A model generated the notes under the pieces. It had not been told where the DNA came from and did no database searches. It saw only the letters and a program-made list of their open reading frames with translations. Of a DNA stretch of 64,000 bases, positions 26,661-34,030 are shown piece after piece. Location of the stretch: the NCBI GenBank assembly GCA_943369665.1, contig CALRNX020000001.1, forward strand, positions 620,001-684,000. The letters are read 5' to 3'. The position numbers and the translations under genes were made by a program. The stretch is from UKL13-3 sp943369665 (GTDB taxonomy: Bacteria; Bacteroidota; Bacteroidia; UKL13-3). Position 1 is the first letter of the stretch. Every line of letters starts with the position of its first letter.

Positions 26661-26893
26661 TTTTGAACTTTAGACTTCAAGTCAGAGGCTTTGATGACAT
26701 TGTCATTCTCTGAATCAATTAATGCCTGATCAATTTCAGCATTAAATTGCGCTAAGCCCATAGGTGATAAATTCTCTTCAAAAAAATCCGATTTGCTCTT
26801 TCGAAGCAGATTCTCTAATCCCACAATTATCTTTTCATTCTCAATTCTTAAGAACTCTTGAACGAACATTATTTTACGTGCTTCTAAATCCAT
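26651..26893 (-). CDS. Antitoxin partner of the RelE/ParE toxin
   Basis: 80 residues, mostly helical and charged (FVQEFLRIENEKIIVGLENLLRKSK), with a C-terminal stretch FNAEIDQALIDSENDNVIKASDLKSKV of the kind that wraps the toxin in these Bacteroidota pairs. No clear DNA-binding motif can be seen by eye. It precedes the toxin and overlaps it by ten bases. Confidence 0.75.
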   Translation of the reverse strand: MDLEARKIMFVQEFLRIENEKIIVGLENLLRKSKSDFFEENLSPMGLAQFNAEIDQALIDSENDNVIKASDLKSKVQKWS

Positions 26894-26913
26894 AATTGTT
26901 TATATTATTCAAC

Positions 26914-27090
26914 TTAATCATTGTTATACTCAACCAAAGCCTCTTCTGCCAATAGCTGCAATGAGTCTTTTGTAGCAGACAGTTTTTGGTTCCACTCAAT
27001 ATCATCAATAATCAGGCGTGCAAATTCATTTTGCTCTTCCTTCGATAATTTATTGAGTGCCTCAAAAGCTTTTTCCAATGATTTAGTCAT
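26914..27090 (-). CDS. Small antitoxin-like protein
   Basis: 58 residues from ATG 27090: MTKSLEKAFEALNKLS followed by EEQNEFARLIIDDI and a helical tail ending in ALVEYNND. Small helical proteins of this type, with a central EQNxxARxIxD pattern, often act as antitoxins. It has no toxin of its own; it may be a second antitoxin for the adjacent pair or the remains of another module. It ends 20 bases before the antitoxin start on the same strand and lies just downstream of a large dyad (27149-27205) that may be its operator. Confidence 0.6.
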   Translation of the reverse strand: MTKSLEKAFEALNKLSKEEQNEFARLIIDDIEWNQKLSATKDSLQLLAEEALVEYNND

Positions 27091-27148
27091 ACACAAATAT
27101 ATAATACCAAATACAATTAATAAACAGGCAACTACATTATTTGGGATA

Positions 27149-27205
27149 ATGCCGCAACTACAAATATGAGGCCCCATTGGGCTGCAATAGTTGTGAATGC
27201 GGCAT
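27149..27205. repeat. Large dyad upstream of the toxin-antitoxin operon
   Basis: ATGCCGCA (27149-27156) pairs with TGCGGCAT (27198-27205); inside, CAACTA pairs with TAGTTG and GCCC with GGGC. The whole 57 bases can fold into one long imperfect hairpin. Position fits an operator, a transcription end, or a mobile short repeat; the sequence alone does not decide. Confidence 0.6.
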
Positions 27206-27218
27206 AAAACACATCGCA

Positions 27219-27250
27219 TAAAAAAGGCCACCCTTGTCAGGATGGCCTCA
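27219..27250 (-). terminator. Intrinsic terminator of the lipid operon
   Basis: AGGCCA-C-CCT (27225-27234) pairs with AGG-A-TGGCCT (27239-27248) around a four-base loop. Read on the reverse strand it is followed by six T. A long A-run on the other side (27250-27261) lets it work in both directions. It lies 20 bases after the accC stop codon. Confidence 0.88.
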
Positions 27251-27270
27251 AAAAAAAAAAATCGAGATGT

Positions 27271-28617
27271 CTATTTCTTGATCTCAAATGTGTTCATGAA
27301 TGCAGTGGTGAAGTTTCCTTTTTTGAAATCTTCATTTTGCATCAATTGGATATGCAATGGAATGGTGGTTTTTAACCCCGGACCTTCAATGATAAATTCA
27401 TTCAAAGCGCGTTCCATTTTAATGATCGCCTCTTCGCGTGTTTGTGCAAACACGATCAGCTTCGCAATCATCGAATCGTAGTTGGAAGGAATGGTATATC
27501 CTGCGTAAACGTGTGTATCTACACGCACTCCGTGTCCGCCCGGTTTGTGTAAGTATTCAATTTTTCCCGGTGTAGGGCGGAAATTGTTTAACGGATCTTC
27601 TGCATTGATACGGCATTCAATGGCATGGCGGAACGGGAAATAATTTTTACCACTGATGGGAACTCCTGCAGCAATTAAAATTTGTTCTTTCACCAGGTCA
27701 TAATTAATTACCTCTTCGGTTACCGGGTGCTCCACCTGAATACGCGTATTCATTTCCATGAAATAGAAATTGCGGTGCTTGTCAACCAAAAATTCGATGG
27801 TTCCCAAACCTTCGTAGTTGATGGATTTGGCTCCTTTTATCGCAGCTTCTCCCATTTTCTCCCTCAATTCGGGTGTCACAAAAGGTGAAGGTGCTTCTTC
27901 AACCAGCTTTTGATGCCTGCGTTGAATAGAACAATCGCGTTCGCTCAAATGGCATACATTTCCGTACTGGTCACCGGCCAATTGAATTTCAATATGGCGT
28001 GGCTCTTCAATGTATTTTTCCATGTAGATACCATCGTTGCCAAAAGCAGCCAATGATTCTTGTCGTGCACTGTCCCAGTGTTTTTCAAATTCATCATCCG
28101 ACCAGATGATCCGCATTCCACGTCCACCACCACCGGCTGTTGCTTTGATGATCACCGGATACCCGATCGTTTTGGCCAATTCTCTTCCTTCATCTGAGCT
28201 CGTCAGCAAACCATCAGAACCAGGAATAACAGGAACCCCTGCTTTTTTCATGGTATCTTTTGCATTTGACTTATCACCCATTTGGTTGATCATTTCGGGC
28301 GAAGCTCCGATAAATTTGATTCCATGATCGCGGCAAATACCCGAGAATTTGGCATTCTCCGATAAAAATCCATAACCCGGATGGATCGCATCGGCATTGG
28401 TTATTTCGGCAGCAGCAATAATGCTGGCCATATTCAGATACGATTGTGGCGAAGGTGCCGGACCAATACAAACGGCTTCATCTGCAAAACGCACATGCAA
28501 GCTATCTTTATCGGCAGTAGAATATACGGCAACCGTTTTAATGCCCATTTCCTTTGCGGTACGTATAACACGTAAGGCTATCTCTCCACGGTTTGCAATT
28601 AGTATTTTTTTAAACAT
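27271..28617 (-). CDS. accC: Acetyl-CoA carboxylase, biotin carboxylase subunit
   Basis: 448-residue ATP-grasp enzyme that carboxylates the biotin on AccB, first half-reaction of malonyl-CoA formation. Family motifs: N-terminal KILIANRGEIALRVIRTA, the glycine-rich ATP loop KATAGGGGRGMR (about 160-170), and the active-site EMNTRIQVEHPVTE (about 285-300). Length is the family norm. Last gene of the reverse-strand lipid cluster, 130 bases after accB; this gap holds a phrase repeat. Ends at a hairpin terminator. Confidence 0.97.
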   Translation of the reverse strand: MFKKILIANRGEIALRVIRTAKEMGIKTVAVYSTADKDSLHVRFADEAVCIGPAPSPQSYLNMASIIAAAEITNADAIHPGYGFLSENAKFSGICRDHGIKFIGASPEMINQMGDKSNAKDTMKKAGVPVIPGSDGLLTSSDEGRELAKTIGYPVIIKATAGGGGRGMRIIWSDDEFEKHWDSARQESLAAFGNDGIYMEKYIEEPRHIEIQLAGDQYGNVCHLSERDCSIQRRHQKLVEEAPSPFVTPELREKMGEAAIKGAKSINYEGLGTIEFLVDKHRNFYFMEMNTRIQVEHPVTEEVINYDLVKEQILIAAGVPISGKNYFPFRHAIECRINAEDPLNNFRPTPGKIEYLHKPGGHGVRVDTHVYAGYTIPSNYDSMIAKLIVFAQTREEAIIKMERALNEFIIEGPGLKTTIPLHIQLMQNEDFKKGNFTTAFMNTFEIKK

Positions 28618-28745
28618 AGCATTTTTGATGTGAAAAAGTGAAGATGTGCGAATGCGAAGATGTGACTGCGTATTAAACGCATTTGAATACCTGAAAAATT
28701 ACTTTCATTTATTCATCTGCACATCTACCCGATCTGCACATTGAA
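28618..28745. repeat. Intergenic GATGTG phrase repeat between accB and accC
   Basis: GAAGATGTGCGAATGCG is followed at once by GAAGATGTGACTGCG, and the other half of the gap holds CATCTGCACATCT and CGATCTGCACAT, inverted variants of the same phrase. Together they can form an imperfect long hairpin inside the operon. Confidence 0.55.
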
Positions 28746-28746
28746 T

Positions 28747-29229
28747 TTATTTCGGTTCTACCAAAAACAATGGTTGATCGTATTCAACCGGAGAAGCGTT
28801 TTCTACCAATACTTTTACGATGGTACCCGATACTTCCGATTCGATCTCGTTGAACAATTTCATTGCCTCAACCACGCACAATACCGATCCTACTTTAATT
28901 TCATCACCCACATTTACAAACGCAGGCTTATCAGGGGCTGATGATTTGTAGAAAGTACCGATCATTGGCGATTTTACGGTGATCAGGTTGCTTGCGTTCG
29001 GGCTTGCTACAGGAGCAGCCGGTGCAGCAGGGGCTGTTGGAGTTGCAACCGGTGCAGCCGGAACACTCACTTGTATTGGAGCCGGTGCAGCTACAGGAGC
29101 TTGAACATACGTTACTTTATCCTCAACCTTTTTAATGGCAATTTTAAAATCACCTTTCTCAACTTCAACTTCCGAAACCTCAGCTTCAGATACTAGTTTA
29201 ATGAGTTCTTTAATCTCTTTTAATTCCAT
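28747..29229 (-). CDS. accB: Biotin carboxyl carrier protein of acetyl-CoA carboxylase
   Basis: 160 residues. An N-terminal helical segment (ELKEIKELIKLVSEAEVSEVEVEKG), a Pro/Ala/Val-rich linker (about 42-78), then the biotinyl domain with the modified lysine Lys124 in VVEAMKLFNEIES. It carries carboxybiotin between AccC and the carboxyltransferase AccA/AccD, which are not in this window. It lies 108 bases after fabH in the same direction. Confidence 0.96.
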   Translation of the reverse strand: MELKEIKELIKLVSEAEVSEVEVEKGDFKIAIKKVEDKVTYVQAPVAAPAPIQVSVPAAPVATPTAPAAPAAPVASPNASNLITVKSPMIGTFYKSSAPDKPAFVNVGDEIKVGSVLCVVEAMKLFNEIESEVSGTIVKVLVENASPVEYDQPLFLVEPK

Positions 29230-29337
29230 GTTTAGGATTGCTTTATTGATATCAAATGTATAGAAATTTTAAAATTCTCAGCATTATGCCTCAAATTTTA
29301 ATTCGTTTTAATAAAATCTCGTAAAACTCAGCCGGAA

Positions 29338-30333
29338 TTAGCTGTTGTAGGCCCATTTTAAATAAATAGCTCCCCAGGTAAATCCACCTCCGAAAGCCGA
29401 CAAAATGATATTGTCACCCTTTTTAAGTTGTTTTTCCCATTCCCATAAACACAATGGCAATGTTCCGTTGGTGGTATTTCCAAAATGATCGATATTGATC
29501 ATTACTTTTTCTTTGGGTAAGCCCATGCGCTCGGCTGTTGCATCAATAATGCGCAGGTTTGCCTGGTGCGGAACCAACCATGCCACATCATCGGCCGAAA
29601 GGTGATTGCGCTCCATGATCTGGGCCGATACATCAGCCATTCCGCTCACAGCATATTTAAATACCGTTTTGCCATCCTGGTACACAAAATGTTCTTTGGC
29701 ATCAACCGTTTCGTGGGTTGGCGGTTTTAAAGACCCGCCTGCTTTTTGGTGCAAATAATGACGGCCGTTACCGTCTACTTTCAGTATACTGTCCTGTACA
29801 CCCAAACCTTCGTAGTTCGGCTCCAGTAATACACAACCCAATCCGTCACCAAAAATGATGCAGGTATTGCGATCGGTATAATCAATGATAGACGACATTT
29901 TATCGCCACCTACTACCAATACTTTTTTGTATTTACCGCTTTCAATAAATTTAGAACCCGTTTCGAGCGCAAACAAAAAGCCCGAGCAGGCAGCTGCCAG
30001 GTCGAAACCAAAGGCATTTTTTGCCCCGATTTTATCGGCCAGGATATTGGCACTTGCCGGGAAGATGAGGTCGGGAGTTACGGTTGCAAAAATAATAAGC
30101 TCAATATCATCGGCAGTAATACCACGCTTGGCAAGCAAACCATTCACCGCATGCATGGCCATATCGGAAGTAGCTAAACCGGGCGTTTTCAGGATACGTC
30201 TCTCGCTGATTCCAGTTCGTGATAGGATCCACTCATCGTTGGTATCCACCATTTTCTCCAAATCCTTATTGGTAAGTTTATCTTCCGGAACATAACCGTT
30301 CACGCAAGTAATTGCTGCAGTAATTTTATTCAT
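29338..30333 (-). CDS. fabH: 3-oxoacyl-ACP synthase III
   Basis: 331-residue KAS III, which starts fatty acid synthesis by joining acetyl-CoA (or a branched acyl-CoA) with malonyl-ACP. The catalytic triad is visible: Cys116 in DLAAACSGFL, His in WLVPHQANLRI and Asn in DHFGNTTNGT. Length is the family norm. Its start codon shares one base with the plsX stop (TAATG), so the two are translationally coupled. Confidence 0.97.
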   Translation of the reverse strand: MNKITAAITCVNGYVPEDKLTNKDLEKMVDTNDEWILSRTGISERRILKTPGLATSDMAMHAVNGLLAKRGITADDIELIIFATVTPDLIFPASANILADKIGAKNAFGFDLAAACSGFLFALETGSKFIESGKYKKVLVVGGDKMSSIIDYTDRNTCIIFGDGLGCVLLEPNYEGLGVQDSILKVDGNGRHYLHQKAGGSLKPPTHETVDAKEHFVYQDGKTVFKYAVSGMADVSAQIMERNHLSADDVAWLVPHQANLRIIDATAERMGLPKEKVMINIDHFGNTTNGTLPLCLWEWEKQLKKGDNIILSAFGGGFTWGAIYLKWAYNS

Positions 30334-31292
30334 TATTGAGTTGGAGGTACTAAGTTTTTAAATGCTTCGCGAACAATTCCACACAAATTGGAATTCACAA
30401 CATCGCGGGCTGAAAAAATCATGTTTTTAAATGCTTTTGCATTGGAAATACCATGACCAATAATTACGGGTGCATTTACGCCCAAAATCGGGGTGCCACC
30501 ATAATTTTCATAATTCATACTATCAAAATACTCATCGTTGATACCACGTTTTTTCATCACGTAGTAAACCGATTCAAATGCTTTTAACACCACATTCCCC
30601 ACAAATCCTTCGCACACAAATACGTCTGCTTTATCCGAAAGAAAATCGCGGCCTTCAATATTTCCAACAAAATTGAAAATATCCGTTCCCTCCATGATAT
30701 GGTGGGCCGAAATGGTCACTAAATTTCCTTTTTCTTTTTCTTCACCAATGCTCAGCAAACCAACTCTCGGGTTTTCAATTCCCATTACATTTTTGGCCAT
30801 CAAATGACCCAAAATGGCAAATTGGTACAACACATCCGGTTTGCAATCGGCATTAGCCCCCGCATCCAGCAATAACCCGAATTTGCCGTTAGGCTTCGGG
30901 ATAATGGCGGTAACGCACGGACGGATAACACCTTCAATAGGTTTAACCGAAAACATGGCACCAACGAGCATAGCTCCTGTGTTTCCGGCACTTACGAAAG
31001 CATCTAATTGCTTTTGCGCAAGCATTCCGAATCCAACAGAGATACTCGAGTTGCGTTTTTGTGAAATCGCTTTGGTGGGATGTTCGCCCATACCAATCAC
31101 TTCTGTGGTATGCACAAAATCGAAATCATTTTCGGTAAGACCGTGCTCCTTAACCAAAGCCAAGGCCGTTTCTTTATCGCCAATGAGAACAATGCGTTCA
31201 CCATTTTTAAGCTCGTGGAATGCCTGAACAACACCCGCTATTGCTTCTTTGGGGGCAAAATCGCCACCCATTACATCAAGTCCGATTCTCAT
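30333..31292 (-). CDS. plsX: Phosphate acyltransferase PlsX
   Basis: 319-residue enzyme converting acyl-ACP to acyl-phosphate for phospholipid synthesis. The N-terminal MRIGLDVMGGDFAPKEAI, central SAGNTGAMLVGAMF and LLDAGANADCKP segments are characteristic. It follows rpmF by 23 bases and overlaps fabH by one base, the arrangement conserved from Bacteroidota to Proteobacteria. Confidence 0.97.
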   Translation of the reverse strand: MRIGLDVMGGDFAPKEAIAGVVQAFHELKNGERIVLIGDKETALALVKEHGLTENDFDFVHTTEVIGMGEHPTKAISQKRNSSISVGFGMLAQKQLDAFVSAGNTGAMLVGAMFSVKPIEGVIRPCVTAIIPKPNGKFGLLLDAGANADCKPDVLYQFAILGHLMAKNVMGIENPRVGLLSIGEEKEKGNLVTISAHHIMEGTDIFNFVGNIEGRDFLSDKADVFVCEGFVGNVVLKAFESVYYVMKKRGINDEYFDSMNYENYGGTPILGVNAPVIIGHGISNAKAFKNMIFSARDVVNSNLCGIVREAFKNLVPPTQ

Positions 31293-31315
31293 TCAATAAT
31301 TGTTTGGTGAAACAA

Positions 31316-31501
31316 TTATAGGTCTTTTTTCATTTCCGGAAAAACATGTTTTCCTTTATAAAAACCATCAGCAGTAACGCGGTGACGTAAATGCGTTTCG
31401 CCTGAAGTTACGTCAACTGTTAATGTTGGAGTTGCGCCTTTGTAATGTGTTCTTCTCTTGTCTCTGCGAGAGTTAGAAATTTTGCGTTTAGGATTTGGCA
31501 T
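31316..31501 (-). CDS. rpmF: 50S ribosomal protein L32
   Basis: 61 residues, MPNPKRKISNSRRDKRRTHY start and the HLRHRVTADGFYKGKHVF end. The zinc-binding cysteines seen in some L32 proteins are absent, as in many members of this phylum. Lies between yceD and plsX on the reverse strand with 24-base gaps, linking ribosome and membrane synthesis in one operon. Confidence 0.97.
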   Translation of the reverse strand: MPNPKRKISNSRRDKRRTHYKGATPTLTVDVTSGETHLRHRVTADGFYKGKHVFPEMKKDL

Positions 31502-31525
31502 AGTAGTATACTTTACTTTTTGTTT

Positions 31526-32050
31526 TTAATTATTGAATATATTTTTCAGTTTATCCCAGGTTGGATTATTGTTTTCATCACCCTCTTCAGGCTCCGAGTT
31601 TAACTCCTCCAGCTTGGCCACCACTTCTTGGTTGCACTGCTTAACACCACTCATTTCACACACCTTGCGGGTTGGGATCGACAGCATCAAACTTTCGTAC
31701 AAGTATTGCGACAGGTCAAACGCTATCATCTTTTCGGTGATATAGTAGATCTCATCATCATCGTAGTTTTCCGACATACCCAGTTTCAGCATGAGCTTAT
31801 ACTCAGCATCAATGGGCAGATCAAAAGACTCCAAACACACGTCACACTCACATTGTACGGTTCCGGTTAAGTGAAAATCGAGGTGGTACACAGCATCTAC
31901 CTTTAACAGCTGAAGACCGGCCACCACATTGGCTTGTGATATCGCGGCTCCTTCTATTCCGGCTAAAAATTTGTCGTTCAGATCAAACGAATATTCATTG
32001 ACCCCTTTCCAAACTTTATTAAATTCTAATATGTATTCTTTCGACTTCAA
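31526..32050 (-). CDS. YceD / DUF177 protein
   Basis: 174 residues, first gene of the lipid cluster. The conserved CECDVCLESFDLPIDAE segment (about 83-100) is the DUF177 signature; plant and bacterial relatives take part in 23S rRNA maturation. No ATG exists in frame near the start: the best start is the TTG at 32050, because a promoter-like box (CGAAGATA read on the reverse strand as TATCTTCG) lies only 19 bases upstream and the reading frame beyond it has no other start codon. Confidence 0.88.
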   Translation of the reverse strand: MKSKEYILEFNKVWKGVNEYSFDLNDKFLAGIEGAAISQANVVAGLQLLKVDAVYHLDFHLTGTVQCECDVCLESFDLPIDAEYKLMLKLGMSENYDDDEIYYITEKMIAFDLSQYLYESLMLSIPTRKVCEMSGVKQCNQEVVAKLEELNSEPEEGDENNNPTWDKLKNIFNN

Positions 32051-32068
32051 CTCTTCACAGAAAGCCCG

Positions 32069-32100
32069 CGAAGATATGCTTTTGTGTATAAAAAATACAA
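32069..32100 (-). promoter_or_regulatory. Candidate promoter of the yceD-rpmF-plsX-fabH-accB-accC cluster
   Basis: On the reverse strand, TTG (32100-32098), 21-base spacing and TATCTTCG (32076-32069), one mismatch to TAnnTTTG. The leader to the TTG start of yceD would be about 12 bases. Confidence 0.5.
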
Positions 32101-32231
32101 ATCCTGCTAAAAATTAGCCCACAAAAATACGGGCGGGCTGTTCAAAGTGCTTACCCATTACTGCTTAACGCCTTAACACCTAGGGGCAAAAAAAATCGGG
32201 GCAAATGTTTCTTTTACCATACAATCTTCGT

Positions 32232-32239
32232 TAAATTTG
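32232..32239 (+). promoter_or_regulatory. Candidate -7 box for alanine dehydrogenase
   Basis: TAAATTTG matches TAnnTTTG exactly, 21 bases before the ATG at 32261. No TTG at the usual upstream distance. Confidence 0.4.
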
Positions 32240-32260
32240 GGTAATTAATTGCGCATTTAC

Positions 32261-33487
32261 ATGGAGGAACTATCCAAATCGGGCTTTAGTGAACTGGCCC
32301 GACAGGCAACAATACAACCCAAAGAGGCATTAATGGACGTGAGAAAGCCACAACAAACCTTGTATATTGGTGTTCCCAAAGAATGTACCTTGCAGGAAAA
32401 CCGCGTATCCCTCACCCCCTCATCCGTTAACCTACTGGTAAACAACGGAAACGAAGTGTGGATTGAAACCGGAGCGGGCAATGCCGCGAAATTTACCGAC
32501 AAAGAATACAGCGAGGCCGGAGCCAAAATATGCTACAGCCGCGATGAAGTATACAAAGCCGATGCGATCGTGAAGGTAGAACCGCTGAGTGAAGAAGAGA
32601 TCTTGCTGATGCGCCCCAACCAATTATTGATATCGGCTATCCAGTTAAACAATAAATCGGAAAGTTATATCCGCTCCTTAATGAGCAAAAAGATCTCGGC
32701 CATTGCGTTCGAGTACTTAAAATCATCGGATGATATTTACCCTGTGGTGCGCAGCATGAGTGAAATTGCCGGAACTTCGGCCATTTCGGTGGCAGCCGAA
32801 TATTTATGCTCCACCCGTGGCGGAAAAGGTGAAATGCTGGGAGGCGTTACCGGAATTCCCCCAACCGAAATTGTGATCATCGGAGCGGGAACTGTTGGCG
32901 AATACGCTGCCCGCGCGGCATTGGGCGTTGGTGCAACGGTAAAGGTATTCGACAATTCACTGGAAAAGTTGCGCATGTTGCAAAACAATGTGGGCGTTAA
33001 ATTATTTACCTCCCTCCTCCACCCCAAAATTTTGCAAAAAGCCCTGAGCACTGCCGATGTAGCCATTGGTTGCATGTGGAGCGAAGATGGCCGCAGCCCG
33101 ACCGTGGTGACCGAAGAAGTGGTGGCCAAAATGAAACCGCTTTCGGTGATCGTGGATATTTGCATCGACCAGGGCGGTTGTTTTGAAACTTCCGAGTTAA
33201 CCTCCCACCAGCAACCTACGTTTATCAAACACGATGTGATCCATTATTGTGTGCCCAATATTTCATCCCGCGTGAGCCGTACCGCCAGTTATGCCTTAAG
33301 CAATATCCTCACCCCAATTTTATTGGATATTTCCGAAGCAGGTTCCATTACCGATTATATCTGGGCCCACCAATACGCCCGAAGCGGTGTGTATATTTAC
33401 AAAGGAAACCTCACCAATAAACATATGGGCAAACGCCTGAATATTTACCATAAAGATCTGGATCTGTTGATTGCTGCGCATGCGTGA
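32261..33487 (+). CDS. ald: Alanine dehydrogenase
   Basis: 408 residues from ATG 32261 (an ATG-like start four codons earlier at 32249 is less likely). NAD-dependent oxidative deamination of alanine to pyruvate and ammonia, or the reverse. Visible: the N-terminal IGVPKECTLQENRVSLTP substrate region, the Rossmann motif IIGAGTVGEYAARAALGVGA (about 205-225), and VDICIDQGGCFETS near 305. It is about 35 residues longer than the usual 370, because of an N-terminal extension (MEELSKSGFSELARQA) typical of the Bacteroidota form. A damaged copy of its 3' end lies 140 bases downstream. Confidence 0.93.
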   Translation: MEELSKSGFSELARQATIQPKEALMDVRKPQQTLYIGVPKECTLQENRVSLTPSSVNLLVNNGNEVWIETGAGNAAKFTDKEYSEAGAKICYSRDEVYKADAIVKVEPLSEEEILLMRPNQLLISAIQLNNKSESYIRSLMSKKISAIAFEYLKSSDDIYPVVRSMSEIAGTSAISVAAEYLCSTRGGKGEMLGGVTGIPPTEIVIIGAGTVGEYAARAALGVGATVKVFDNSLEKLRMLQNNVGVKLFTSLLHPKILQKALSTADVAIGCMWSEDGRSPTVVTEEVVAKMKPLSVIVDICIDQGGCFETSELTSHQQPTFIKHDVIHYCVPNISSRVSRTASYALSNILTPILLDISEAGSITDYIWAHQYARSGVYIYKGNLTNKHMGKRLNIYHKDLDLLIAAHA

Positions 33488-33629
33488 GGAAAATCCAATA
33501 ACTTAACTACTTTTGATATGTAAACGAAACCTATAGCTTATGAACAACCTACTCAACTACTCAAGCCTTAGGGCGCTATTCAGCCCTGCACTTTTCTCCT
33601 GCAATAATCAGCAAACGACACCGAAAAAA

Positions 33630-33757
33630 TCGGAGGCGGGTTCCATTACCGATTATATGCGGGCCCATCAATACGCACGCAGCGGTATCAACATATGGGC
33701 AAACGCCCAAATATTTACCATCAGGATTTGGATTTGTTGATTGCTGCGCATGCTTAA
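33630..33757 (+). pseudogene. Decayed duplicate of the ald 3' end
   Basis: This stretch repeats the last part of ald (33332-33487). In frame it reads EAGSITDYMRAHQYARSG against EAGSITDYIWAHQYARSG; a 28-base deletion then shifts the frame, and the new frame reads HMGKRPNIYHQDLDLLIAAHA and stop, against HMGKRLNIYHKDLDLLIAAHA. The upstream 90 bases are unrelated to ald; an ATG at 33540 there would give a short chimeric peptide with a lipoprotein-like start (ALFSCNNQQ). No transposase is nearby. It sits exactly where the core genome ends and the AT-rich island begins. Confidence 0.85.
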
Positions 33758-34030
33758 ATACCCGCATTTGTTCTTTTAGAAAGAATATTTGAAGGTTTAG
33801 AAATTATCAGAAATGTTGATTTCTAAACATATTATGTTTAACAAAACTTTATAAAAGTCAATATATGGCGCATGTCTACCCAAATTTGGGTGTGTATACG
33901 CCAAAACGTGGGGCATATAAGAGAGTTGGCAGCAAGCATAGGACGACAGCCCAACAATGAAACAATCAACTAAAATCTGAACAAAGACAGTTTAGACAGT
34001 AAAAAGAACAGAATACGAAAAAAGCAAACA
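33758..34030. repeat. Gap before Gabija with two strong dyads
   Basis: No gene is seen. GTTTAGAAAT (33795-33804) and ATTTCTAAAC (33819-33828) form a perfect 10-base inverted repeat. GGCG ... CGCC at 33867-33902 encloses the 14-base perfect palindrome ACCCAAATTTGGGT and can fold almost fully. The following CGTGGGGCATATAAGAGAGTTGG and the CCAAC near 33951 may belong to another repeat. No recognisable promoter precedes gajA. Confidence 0.6.

Noticed and set aside
33540..33740. A 66-codon gene for a small lipoprotein
   Set aside because: Its second half is a frameshifted piece of ald, so the frame is an accident of the duplication; only the first 30 codons could be real and they match nothing.
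33332..33757. Insertion sequence flanked by direct repeats of ald
   Set aside because: Only 142 bases lie between the two copies, with no transposase and no terminal inverted repeats.
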